A DNA stretch of 64,000 bases, from contig NC_035792.1 in assembly GCF_001653235.2 (NCBI RefSeq), positions 4,650,001 to 4,714,000 of the forward strand, in the 5' to 3' direction. This document shows, piece after piece, positions 48,459 through 59,341 of the stretch (position 1 is its first letter; every line of letters begins with the position of its first letter). The position numbers were made by a program, and so were the translations under genes. This DNA comes from Pochonia chlamydosporia 170 (taxonomy: Eukaryota > Ascomycota > Sordariomycetes > Hypocreales > Clavicipitaceae). The notes under the pieces were generated by a model that was given only the letters and a program-made list of their open reading frames with translations, searched no databases and was not told the DNA's origin.

Positions 48459-50525
48459 AGATGGCCGGAATAGCTACAAACGAAAGAAATAAACTAGCAA
48501 TGGATGCACTGAATGAGCTTCTAGATTAGGAGTGGCCAGGTCAGCATTCTCTTCAAACGATGTCTCCGTAGGGTCTAAATTGGGAGCCACTGGTGACATG
48601 CGGTAGCATGTGAAAGAGCAAGTGTCTAGTGATGTGTATTGATTCTTGCATGTGTGGGGACCTCCAGATGTCCATGTCCGGATCGGTATTGAGCCACCCC
48701 CAGACTTTTACACAACCCCAGATGCAAAGACACCTAGAATACTGGTCCACTCTAGAACACCAGATACCTGGGGGAAAATAAAATGAGAGGACAGGCATTA
48801 TTGTACTGTGCTGTGAATTAATATCCCTCAATGGCTTTGCTCTCCTAGGTGTAAGATGCACCAATGCTCCTAGCGGCCGATGCGACCCGGTTTTGCTCGG
48901 AAAGGCGCGGGGAGCCGCGGCCGCCTCACCGTGGTCAGCGCGCTCCGTGGACAGCGAGGTGAAAGGAATACGTTTTTTTGTGGTCAGGCGATTAGGGGAG
49001 GTATGCGGACGAAGTCGGGGAGATGTGGAGAGCAACATCATTAAGTGAATGGACAGAAAGCAGAAGATGCCTGTTGTAGTTGATCGAGTGCTGGGTTGTA
49101 GTGGCAAGCAGGCACATGCAATTTGAGGGACTGGATATTCACCACGCAGAATTGGGACAAGTCCTCACCAGGTGGGACGTGGGAAATGTGATACAATGGC
49201 ATTCACGGGAAAGAGCTATAATTTGCAAGGAGTCTTTTGGTATTAAGAATATGTGTACATGCAGCTTGCACAAGATATTGTAGTTGTTGCTCCACTTGCA
49301 GCACAAAATCGATGCATCGCCGAGTGGCACATGTCATGGTTCTTGATGCCACTTACAATTAATTACATGCCAACGACGGCGGCGCAACGTCCAATTTCGA
49401 CAGTCAGGCACTCTCTGGGTCACCCTGGATGGGAACATTAAACGGCAGCATGACCAAGACGTGGTATCAGCAAGGGGCTGCACAAAGTCAGACCCCGTGA
49501 GAGCCGAAGGGCCTCGGTCAAACCGCCCCAGCTCACCCAGCAACTCTGGAACTCGGCACGACCATGCTCACAGGCTTCTCAACTGCCCGTGGAGACGCCA
49601 GTATGCTGAAGACAGGGCCAGGCCATAAAAACGGGCTCTTGTCCCCGCGCGATGGCGCCGCCCGTCCCAAAGCGCGCCGCTTCCCGAGAATTTTGAAGAG
49701 CTATCAAAAGTTGAACATTGACGGCAAGCTCAACAAAGCCGTCGTGTATCATCAATTCACCATCCTGTAAGTCAATCTGCACCTCCGACTGCCGCCGAAC
49801 ACTGCATCTGCCCTGTGCGATGAATCCATACAAGCCTGGTTATTTCTTTTGTCGCTGCTCCTCGCAGCTGCAATGCCAGCAAGCCATTGGATCAGCAGCA
49901 GCATCTGCGCGGTCTGGCTGCAGTGACACCACCATGTCGGCCGTCGCAACAAGACAATGGATGCCTTGAAACTGTTGCCGCGTTGCACTTGGTGTCGAGA
50001 CAGTAACCTGGAAACACGAAAGGCCATGGGCTAATTTATACGTGCCACTTAGAACCACTTGGTTTTTATTTAAATTTTATCCCTGCGCCCGAACCGCCGT
50101 CCTCCGAGCGCGGCAGTCTTTTTGCCTCTCAAGTTCTCTGTACAACAAGCACCATCCAGGTCCTGGCCGCCAGCTTCCGCGTCTCCGTGCTGCCGCCCTC
50201 CGACTCCCCCGCTGCATACGATACTGCATGGTCTAAAGCTGGTCCTTGTCTTACGGAGCAAAGACGCTTTTTCTTACTGTTCCTTGCTGCAGGAGTGTGT
50301 TTCGTTTTCTGGCTTGCGACTTGACTGGTTTGAGACGCGGCAACATTGAACGGCCAAACTTGACCTGACCTGCAACAGGCCAAGCCACCAAAAATCAGCT
50401 CACTCCAGTTGTCACCCACTGACGCACTGCGCAAGTCTCAACTGGTCCCCTCCAATCCAGTCGCCGTCGGCCCATTAGTTATAGTCACCCCACTGTCCCT
50501 CCTCTGCTTCTAGCTCCTTCCCACG
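48459..50525. other. Intergenic region between UFE1 and aspartate aminotransferase
   Basis: 2.1 kb. A minus-strand open frame of 184 codons (48553-49107) has no recognisable domain and I do not call it. The right part (50040-50525) is pyrimidine-rich and probably promoter and leader of the aminotransferase. Confidence 0.55.
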
Positions 50526-52384
50526 ATGGCTCCTCCATCATCGTCTTCAACTTCCTCTTCGCTCGCGAGACTCAACAACATTGCAAACCACATCTCGCCC
50601 GCCATGGCTTTCACTACCAGCTTCCCTGTTGATACCGTGCCCCAGGCCCCCGAGGATCCTCTCTTTGGCCTCGCACGAGCTTATAAGGCTGACCAGAGTG
50701 AGCTCAAGGTCGACTTGGTAAGTGCGACAAACGGCGTGTAACCAAGCTGTCAAGTCTGGTTCATGTCTGCCCCTCATCAGACTAGACTTTCAGCCTTTGC
50801 ATCCAATTATCGGCACCTGATGCTAACGTTTTGAAAATAGGGCATTGGTGCGTATCGTGATGATACTGCTAAGCCCTGGGTTCTTCCTGTCGTCAAAAAG
50901 GTACGTGATGAGTTGCATTTGTTTAGTCCCGCTGTCAGATATTTTGCGCATCGTGGCCGTTGTCTTTGAACAAGCTGCAAGGTGTCAGTCATGCCATCCC
51001 ATGTCATGGACCGCAACCCACCGGAGAGCTCCCCGGATGCGTCACAGCAAAGGGCGGAGCTAATGCCGTGCGTGGGCTGTTGGCACCACAGCTACAGTAT
51101 GCACTCGAGCAAACAATGTGCAATGCAGTGCTATGTCGATACACCTGGCTAGCTTGCGGTTGTCTCAATTTATGTCCAATTCCAATTCTGCTTCAACAAT
51201 GAAGCATTTGGCAGGGCGTTCCCGCTGGCAGCCGTCTAGTGGCGGCATCGTGTACAGCCTCGAAACCTATGGACTCTGGGCACTTTAGCTGACACTCCCT
51301 CCTCTCCCAACAGGCTGATGAAATTCTCCGAAACAACCCCGAATTGAACCACGAATATGCTCCGATTGCCGGTGTTGCCGACTTCACCTCCAAGGCCGCT
51401 GAGTTGATTCTCGGTGCCGACTCCCCGGCCCTCAAGGAGAAGCGGGCCACTTCGATGCAGACCATCTCCGGCACCGGAGCCGTCCATCTCGGCGCCCTCT
51501 TCCTCGCCAAGTTCTACAAGGGCAACAGGACCGTCTACATGTCCAACCCGACCTGGGCAAACCACAAGCAAATCTTTGGAAATGTCGGTCTCCAGGTTGC
51601 CGACTACCCGTACTTCTCCAAGAAGACCAATGGCCTAGACTTTGAGGGCATGAAGGCCGCCATCCAGGCTGCTCCCGATCGCTCTATTATCCTGCTGCAC
51701 CCTTGCGCCCATAACCCGACCGGCGTCGACCCTACACTTGATCAGTGGAAGGAGCTCGCCGTGGTTATTGCTCAGAAGAAGCACTTTCCCTTCTTCGACT
51801 GCGCCTACCAGGGCTTTGCTTCCGGCAACCTCGCCCAGGATGCCGCTGCTATCCGCTACTTCATCGAGCAAGGGTTTGAGACTGTTGTCTGCCAGAGTTT
51901 CGCCAAGAACTTTGGTCTCTATGGTGAGAGAGCTGGCTGCTTCCATGTCGTGACCAGCCCCGGGGCCGATGCCAGTACTACCATTTCCCGAATCGCCTCC
52001 CAGCTGGCCATTCTCCAGCGATCCGAAATCTCCAACCCTCCCCTGTACGGTGCTCGCATCGCCGCCACGGTCCTGAATGACCCCAAGCTCTTTGCTGAGT
52101 GGGAGGAAAACTTGAAGACCATGTCGGGCCGCATTATCAACATGCGCAACGAGTTGCGCTCAAGACTCGAGAAGCTTGGTACCCCCGGAACATGGAACCA
52201 CATTACCGATCAGATTGGCATGTTCAGCTTCACCGGTCTGTCAGAACCCCAGGTTCAGAAGCTCCGGGAGGACTACCACATTTACATGACCAAGAATGGC
52301 CGTATTTCTATGGCCGGCTTGAATACGAAAAACATTGACCACGTAGCTAATGCCATTGACAAAGTTGTGAGGGAGATTCAGTAA
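50526..52384 (+). CDS. Aspartate aminotransferase
   Basis: PLP enzyme interconverting aspartate/2-oxoglutarate and oxaloacetate/glutamate. Exons 50526-50717, 50841-50900 and 51314-52384, 440 residues. Class I features: GIGAYRDDTAKPWVLP across the exon 1/2 boundary, SGTGAVHLGA, NPTWANHKQIF, LHPCAHNPTGVDPT, FFDCAYQGFASG, and the PLP lysine (about Lys282) in SFAKNFGLYGERAG. The usual cytosolic form would start near the second in-frame Met (residue 27, MAFTTSFPVDTVPQAPEDPLFGL). The first 26 residues are Ser-rich, without acidic residues, and may be a weak mitochondrial or other targeting extension. The second intron is 413 nt, long for this region. There is no neighbouring gene in the same pathway. 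Confidence 0.95.
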
Positions 52385-52960
52385 TGGCAGGGTGGAATAG
52401 CATGGGACAAAAAAAGGGAGGAAGCGATGACCTGTTTTATTTGTATCACTTTTCATTTGTACAAGGGCCCAAGAGCTGGAACACCCGGTCTGTGTACTAG
52501 AAATATAGAGGCTTGAATGATGTGAGGTGGTAATGAGAAGGATGTCGGCATATCCACGAAGTGTAAGGTGAAGATCGTGCTTATTGGCGAAATACCTAAG
52601 ACAGTAAATTGGGCTCTTTTGGAGTCCGTCTAATGGGTTTCACTTGGGTGGCTGCTATTCATAGCAACGATGTATGAGATCTGTGGATCCTGCTTGTGAG
52701 TCGTGACAAGCACATACATGAGGTTCCACCCGTCAAATATACTTGGACCTCGTCTCTGTACCATAAGCAACTAAAAAATAAGCAGTAAATAAACCCGTGA
52801 ATAGCAGAACCAAAGAACTTAATATCCGACACTCAAATCACCCAGTGTTGGCAGTCAATTCTGACACCATCCACCATCCACCACCTACCCGACACCCATC
52901 GTGAACTTCACCCCAACTCGCCTCCAACATCATCACCATCAACCATTCACTCACATCACA
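52385..52960. other. Intergenic region, aminotransferase / unknown protein
   Basis: 576 nt with no gene seen: the aminotransferase 3' flank, then a C/A-rich stretch from about 52855 containing repeated CCACC/CATCAC units, probably the leader of the next gene. Confidence 0.55.
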
Positions 52961-53714
52961 ATGGCCCGCAAACTCCCCTGGAAAACAAAACCCGAATCCC
53001 CATCCTCAACACCCAAGCGCGAGCGCCGCCCAAACTCCTCCCCAAGCGCCCGCGACCTCAAAGGTACATCCCTCATCACTCATCTCACGAAAACCACTAA
53101 CAATCTGCAGGGCTACGCAGCCCATCTACATCACCGCCCCCCGAGCCCCCTCCACAAACGTACGTACCACTCCTAAAAGCACACTCTCAAAGCACACTCA
53201 CAATGGCAGGTACATGATCCCCACAGACGACAAGTACCGCATGGTGGAAGATGAGCTCCTCCACACGGCTAGGCATTTCACGACGCACCTCCACCGCGCG
53301 GAGTACAATCGTCTGAAGATGCTGGCGAAGGCGCAGAACGCAGCTACGATACGGGAGATTGAGAGGCCTGTCGTGCCGGGTGTTAAGACGGCCAGGACGA
53401 GGAGGAGGGAGGCGGCGAGGGCGGTTAGGCAGCAGAGGGTGGCGACGGGTTTGCAGGGACTGATGGAGAGGCCGGAGGTTGTGAGGGGGGTTGGTACGGC
53501 GAGGGATGATGTGCTGGATGTTGAGAGGGAGGAGGAGATGAAGGAGGAGGAAGTGGTGAAGGAGAGGGAAGAGGATGAGGATGAGGGTGAGGATGATGAT
53601 CCGTTTGGTGTGAATAGGAGGAGGGTGAGGCGGCAAAAGTCGAGGGAGCAGATGAGGAGGGTGGGTGAGACGGGGGAGAAGCTGGAGCGGGATACGATAC
53701 CTTCTTTCTTTTGA
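52961..53714 (+). CDS. Charged protein of unknown function
   Basis: Not recognised. Exons 52961-53063, 53111-53159 and 53210-53714 give 218 residues; introns 47 and 50 nt, with a tandem donor GTACGTAC at 53160. The N-terminus is basic and Ser/Pro-rich (MARKLPWKTKPESPSSTPKR), then SPSTSPPPEPPP. Exon 3 has a folded-looking segment, DDKYRMVEDELLHTARHFT followed by HLHRAEYNRLK, probably helical, then long Arg/Glu-rich helices, an acidic run (REEDEDEGEDDD) and a basic C-terminal part (RRRVRRQKSREQMRR). This looks nuclear or nucleolar, an inference from composition only. The splice pattern and coherent protein support a real gene. It ends 106 nt from the end of convergent NMD3. Confidence 0.75.
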
Positions 53715-53820
53715 GGTGTTTCATGATGTAATGCGGCTACGATACGGTCACGATGATGGGAAACGGTCACGGTGGAAAATAAGTAATACCAAACGCCAAC
53801 TTTTATTTTTACTCTTCCTA

Positions 53821-55452
53821 TCAAGAGTCCTGCATCGTGAGCTCATCAAAGTCGTCTAGCAACTCATCCATGTTAACCTGTGGAACACCATCATCATCAT
53901 CGTCTTCCGTCTCAGCTACGCTCATTTCCTCCTCAGCCCTCTTCTTCTCGTTCTTGTACAGAGCAAGAGCGGCACGCAGCTCCTCGTCCTCCTCTACATC
54001 CTGCAAGAACATCTCGTACTCTCGATCCATGCGATCTTGATCAGCCTTCTTGGGCAGCAGCTCGCCCTCATCCTTGCCCATGCGTCTGAGCTTCCAGTTG
54101 CGGCGGCGGTTCTTTCTGCGACGCGGGTAGTGCTTCTTGACGAGGACGACGTCAGGGATGGTGGAGGAGTATGTGTTGGACTCTTCAATGGCCTCGAACT
54201 CGGGGTTGTTGAACATGGTGCCCGTGAGGAGGTATCCCATGGCTGAGTCGCCGGGCTGGAGATAGTGGCCCAGGTGTGTTCTGGTAAAGTACGTCTTGTC
54301 ATTGACGCCGAGGTCTGACGCCCTGGCGACGGTGGCCTCGGAGAGCACCCACTTGCCCTTGCGGACGTTGGTGGGCTCGATGTCCATGATGATGAATTCC
54401 ACTAGTTCTTTGGCGTCGGCGAGTGACCGGAACGGAGCGCGCCAGTATATCGGCGACGCAATGTCGGCTGTCTGGAGAGTCTGAGGGTCCATCAGGTACA
54501 CTGAAGTACCGATCTTGTGACACAACACCAGCGGGGAGATGTTGCCGTGTTGTTTGGCCAGCTTGATGGGCATGGCGACCAGGTCGTCTCTGCAGATGGG
54601 CACAATCTCAGCAGAGTACGAAAACTTGTATGACTTTTTGGACGTGTGGACGTCCTGAGAAATCAGCTCCTGCGATGCCTTGACCGTAACGGGCACAACC
54701 GAGTTGAGGAAGTCGATAAACTTTTCAGCCTGGTTCTTTTGCGAAAAGAAGAAGTCAATGCCGTCCTTGGCCTCTTTGATGTTGAGTGTATCCCTGTGAG
54801 CGTGGTGTTTCATGATGAGTTGTTCCAGGAACAAGAATGTTCTCTTGTGCAAGACCTTTTGCCGGACCTGGACACACGCCCTCCACACGTTGGCGGTATA
54901 TGACTTGGCGCACTCGGGGCACTGCTGCGTCGCAACAATGTACACAACTTCGAAACTCTGCTGAAGCAAGACGCCGTCCTGGACGGCATCCTGGATCGTG
55001 AGCTTGACCTTTATTCTTCGGGAGTGAGGTTCCGTCCACACGAAGCTTGCGTCGACGATGCGAACCTTGTGGAGACCTCGCAGTTTTTTGAGACACAGGG
55101 CCAGCAGTTCGCGAGATTCGGGCATGGCCACGATCCAGCTCGTCGGTGGGAGGAGCCATCGGTCGCAGTCACGGCAGAAGTTGATGGTTGCTTCGCGCGG
55201 GATTCCTTGCGAGATGTCGACTGTGAGTTTGACGCAGTTGAAGCAGAGGGCGCCGGTGGCAGTCGTCCCGTCAATGGGAGCACCGCAGTTGCAGCAGAGA
55301 ATACTGTGAGCAAGAAAGAAAATAATTAGCATCTCGAGGTATACTCGTCGGGCATGTATTTTTGCCAAGAAAGAATCGAAAACTTACGTTGCGGCCGTCT
55401 GTTGAGGTACCGCCCCGATAGGGACGGGAGCGTCGTCTAGATCCATCGACAT
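53821..55452 (-). CDS. NMD3: 60S ribosomal export protein NMD3
   Basis: Adaptor linking pre-60S subunits to Crm1 for nuclear export. Exons 55452-55388 and 55303-53821 (intron 84 nt), 515 residues starting MSMDLDDAPVP. The N-terminal zinc-binding part has CCNCGAP, CFNCVKL, CRDCDRWLLPP and CPECAKSY. The central domain includes DGIDFFFSQKNQAEKFIDFL and the stretch around RKGKWVLSEATVARASDLGVNDK. Near the C-terminus a basic cluster (RRRKNRRRNWKLRR) resembles the nuclear import signal, and the acidic tail with MDELLDDFDELTM resembles the leucine-rich export signal, both as in yeast Nmd3. The single intron splits the first CXXC region from its upstream residues. Confidence 0.96.
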
Positions 55453-55950
55453 CTTGGACGACTGGAACTTGTGACGCCAGATGAGGATGATACTTGGTTG
55501 GAATAATGATGTCCAAGTCCAAGTAGACTGGAATCCGCAATAAAGACTTGGGGTCTGGTGGCTCACGGGGATCAAGAAAAATATTTGCCCCGCTGCTTGA
55601 TAAGCGTATGAAGTCTCTTATCGACGTGGACGCTGGGCTGTAGAGTCACAGTGGTGGCAACGGCGGGGCCAAGAACCAGACCAAAATGAGCCAGCCTCAA
55701 GCATCTCTGATGGGTCATCCGCTATGGACAAGTGAGTATTGCTAGGGACATCACAGCAATTTATGCAATTGTAGAATGTAGACCATCGTGGAAGAATTGT
55801 TCATTTGATTCAACCGTCTAAAATCAGGAACCGAGCCCAAATTGCAGGTCAAAGCACAGCTCAAAATGTCACATTTGGCACCCATCACGTCCCATGTCTG
55901 TCAATACAACGCTATGCAATACACCCAAATCGAAATCCACTCCATAGCCC

Positions 55951-56892
55951 TTAAAAAATCTTGCTCAACACTCTCGTCACATTATCCGGCTGCTCTTGCG
56001 CCGCCTTATCCTTCTTCACCTGCTGCACCTGTTTGAACGACCGTCCACCATCTCGCACCGGCTCGTCCACATCCGCAGCCTTCCTCTTCTTCGCCTTGGC
56101 CTGCATTCCATCCAACATCTTGGCCCTCTCCACGTTCCTCACAAACTCCTTGTTCTCCTTTGTCGACTTGCTAATTTCAGCTCTCATGCGGCTCGTCCTC
56201 TCTGCATTCTCCGCGGTAATCTGCTCCGTCAAGTTGTGCCATTTGAACCCATTCAGATACACCAAGTTCCAGATATCGTCACGGAAGAACGACCCCTTCT
56301 TTCCACCGATATTGTGTCCGTTCAGCAGCTCGCACGCAGCCTTGGCCTCCTTCTTCTTGACAAATTCCACCCATCCCTCAGTGAATAGCACTCTCTTGTT
56401 GCCGCCGGCGCGCTTTCGTCTAGCCCGTACGGTAGGGTCCTCGGGTGCCAGAAAGATGCGATTCAACTTTCCGTATGGGGACAGTAGAGACCGCAGTGCT
56501 GAGGGCTTCATGCCCGGCGGTATGCGGGACATGTATACCACGCCGGATTTTTTGATGGCTTCTTCTGAGGCAACCAGGTTCTTCTTGGTCAAGGGCTTGT
56601 TTATGTCGGGAATGCCAGTTTCCAGCTTTGGTAGCTCTTTTCGTGATTTTGACTTATCTTCCTTGGTTTGTTTGGAAGAGTCAACTTCATGCTGTGTTCC
56701 CTCGATTGGTTCCTCGTCATCGCTCGCGCTGGGGTCAATGTCGCTCCCCGACTTCTCATCGTCACTGTCAACTTTGCGCCGTTTGGCACTGCGGCCGCCC
56801 TTTGTTATCTCATCATCAGAGCCGTAGTTGTCGATTTGGTCATCTTCACTGTCGGAAGCATCCAGAAATTCGTTCTTCTTTTCTAAGGCCAT
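55951..56892 (-). CDS. ESF2: Pre-rRNA-processing protein ESF2 (ABT1 family)
   Basis: Nucleolar small-subunit processome factor needed for early cleavage of 35S pre-rRNA; yeast Esf2 stimulates the helicase Dbp8. Single exon, 313 residues. Residues 1-95 are acidic with Ser/Asp/Glu runs and a basic patch SAKRRKVD. An RRM-like domain spans about 116-220: GVVYMSRIPPGMKPSALRSL, then GKLNRIFLAP, VLFTEGWVEFVKKKEAKAAC and FRDDIWNLVYLNGFKWHNL, the last being a family signature. A basic helical C-terminus follows. It lies downstream of nothing on its own strand and upstream of NMD3 in the same orientation (about 500 nt apart). Confidence 0.93.
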   Translation of the reverse strand: MALEKKNEFLDASDSEDDQIDNYGSDDEITKGGRSAKRRKVDSDDEKSGSDIDPSASDDEEPIEGTQHEVDSSKQTKEDKSKSRKELPKLETGIPDINKPLTKKNLVASEEAIKKSGVVYMSRIPPGMKPSALRSLLSPYGKLNRIFLAPEDPTVRARRKRAGGNKRVLFTEGWVEFVKKKEAKAACELLNGHNIGGKKGSFFRDDIWNLVYLNGFKWHNLTEQITAENAERTSRMRAEISKSTKENKEFVRNVERAKMLDGMQAKAKKRKAADVDEPVRDGGRSFKQVQQVKKDKAAQEQPDNVTRVLSKIF

Positions 56893-57746
56893 GGCGGTTG
56901 TTTCGATAATGGTGATATGGATTCACGTTCGGCGCAACTGTCCTGCCGTCAAATCCTAGAAAAAAAGTTGCAGCCAGAAAATCGTTATCGATAAGGGGTT
57001 GCACAGTTCTGTCGAGTGGGGCGCTGTCATTGGCTGTGGGATTAGAGGGCCTCGGGCAACATGATGGAGGGGTTCCAGGTGAGATGCCCCTGTATCTTTA
57101 GCGTCCAGAGTGTGCAGATGTCATCAAATTGCCAGCGGCTTCCTTATTTCATCATGGCTTCACTTATACCCCGCGATGGGATCACATTTGAACGGTCCGC
57201 GGTCCAATAGGTTAAAACGTGGGGTATGTTGATGAATCTTCACTGCAGCGCGGAGAGAAACTACAAGGCGCGCTTTCAGTCGCCTACTTCTAAAGGTGAT
57301 ATTTTGCTGCCGCCGAGACCTCAATGTGCAAACGATGCTTGTCGTGCTATCAAACATCAATGTCAAGTCAATTTCATCAATGTTGCCGCGGCGGGGCATT
57401 TGGGCTCTGATGGAGCCGAAATTCGGTGCGCGCCCCTACCGCCCATACGCGGCTATCAGACCTCTAGTCATCCTGGTGGCAAAGAGCGACCAGTAGATCT
57501 GATTGAAGCTCCATGTCCTCAAGTAAGTGACGTGGGGCTGTTGAATCGTGCAGTACATATGCATGTGGATGGTTGAGGTCATGGTCGAGCTTGTGCTGCC
57601 CACTTATCTATGTCGACTTCTCCTCATCCTCGAGCATTCGCGACTGGACCTTTGAACCAACTCATTTTCTTGGGTGAGGATACTCTGTTACAGGAACAAG
57701 CAGAATCTTTTGCTTCCGTCTTGCCAGCCGAGACAAACCGCCCAAA
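56893..57746. promoter_or_regulatory. Divergent promoter region, ESF2 / aldehyde dehydrogenase
   Basis: 854 nt between start codons, no supported gene. Nothing distinctive seen beyond ATCGATAAGG-like and GCGCGC-containing stretches. Confidence 0.5.
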
Positions 57747-59341
57747 ATGTCTGTCGAAGTAATCAACACCATCTCCCCAAACACCAACGAGGCCATCATC
57801 ACTCGCAATGGCGCCTCAGCAGCAGACCTCGACCTGATGCCCAAGGTCGCCACCGAAGCGTTTGAGAAGTTCCGCAAGACTACCCTTAAGGAAAGACAAG
57901 AATTTGTCAGGAGATTCCTCAAGGAGCTTTCTAGCCACGAGGCTGAGCTTGCCGAGGAATTGACCGTCCAGATGGGCCGCCCAATTGCCTTCACCGGCAA
58001 GGAAATTACAACGGCTGTCAAGCGTGCCGAATACCTGCTTAAGATTAGCGATGAGGCCCTCAAGGACACCGAGGGAGAAGCGGAAAAGGGTTTCAAGCGG
58101 TTCATTCGCAAGGTGCCTGTCGGACCTGTGCTCATTATCTTTGCGTGGAATGTATGTGCTTCAGAATTCGCCAGTGAATTGACTAGCAGTGCTAACGATG
58201 TCTCAGTATCCCTACCTTATTCTCGTCAACTCGCTCATCCCAGCTATTTTGGCTGGTAATACCGTCATCCTCAAGCCCTCTCCCCAGACACCTACAATCG
58301 TCGAGCGTGTGACCCAATTCTTCGCGAAAGCCGGACTCCCAGAGGGGGTTATTCAATATTTCCACTGCGGTTCGCCCAGCGTCATGGAACCGCTAATTCG
58401 GGATCCAAGAATCGCCCACGTGTGCTTCACCGGCTCCGTGGCCGGCGGCCTGGCAGTTCAAAAGGCAGCTTCTGATCGCATTGTGAATGTTGGCCTGGAG
58501 CTGGGCGGCAAGGACCCTGCCTACATTCGAGACGACGTAAATATTGCCTGGGCTGCCGAGGAGATTGTGGATGGAGCCGTCTTCAATTCTGGGCAGAGCT
58601 GCTGCTCGCTTGAGAGAGTGTACGTTGACGAGAAAATTCACGATGCCTTTGTCGAGGCTGTGCGAAAGGTGCTGATGGGATACAAGTTGGGAGATCCATT
58701 TGACAAAGCGACTCACGTAGGGCCGGTCATTTCTAAGCGTTCCAAGCAGGCGATTGAGTCGCACATCAAGGACGCCTTAGACAAAGGTGCCAAGGATGCC
58801 ACACCAGAAAACGAGAGCTTCAGCAACCCACCACCCAAAGGCAACTTTGTGAAACCCACGCTACTAACCGGGGTAGACCACTCCATGACGGTAATGACGG
58901 AGGAGACATTTGGACCCGTAATTCCAGTCATGAAAGTCAAGAGCGATAGTGAGGCCATCAAGCTCATGAACGACAGTGAATTTGGCCTCACCGCCAGCAT
59001 CTGGACCAAAGACACAGCCAAGGGATACGAATTGGCAGAGGAAGTGGAAGCGGGTACTGTCTTTGTAAACCGCTGTGACTATCCCAGCCCTGTAAGTCTC
59101 CCCTGACAACGAAATGTGGCAGTGGCAAGAGAAAAAAAAGTGAACCCGTAACAGTAACTACCTGTGACTGGGACGCTGGGTGCCGCAGGTGTGCTCCCTT
59201 CTTCTTGTTGCTAACTAGAGACACTAGGATCTCGCTTGGACCGGGTTCAAGAACTCAGGCAAAGGCCAGACACTGGGGCGATTCGGATTTGAGCAATTTG
59301 TCAAATCCAAGAGCTTCCATGTCAAGGACTATCCGAACTAA
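57747..59341 (+). CDS. NAD(P)-dependent aldehyde dehydrogenase
   Basis: Oxidises an aldehyde to the acid; substrate not determinable by eye. Exons 57747-58151, 58207-59091 and 59228-59341, 467 residues, in the size range of shorter ALDH enzymes such as succinate-semialdehyde types. Features: cofactor-site motif PVGPVLIIFAWNYPYL formed at the first exon junction, KPSPQTP, FTGSVAGG, the general-base Glu in LELGGKDP (about residue 233), the catalytic Cys in NSGQSCCS (about residue 267), EETFGPVIPVMKV, then GFKNSGKGQTLGRFG in the last exon. All key residues are present. Failure to splice intron 2 (136 nt) would end the protein after VSLP and remove the last 38 residues, including oligomerisation strands. 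It is divergent from ESF2. Confidence 0.92.

Noticed and set aside
48553..49107. 184-codon minus-strand open frame downstream of UFE1
   Set aside because: No recognisable family, uneven composition, no supporting splice or promoter structure; kept only as a weak possibility.
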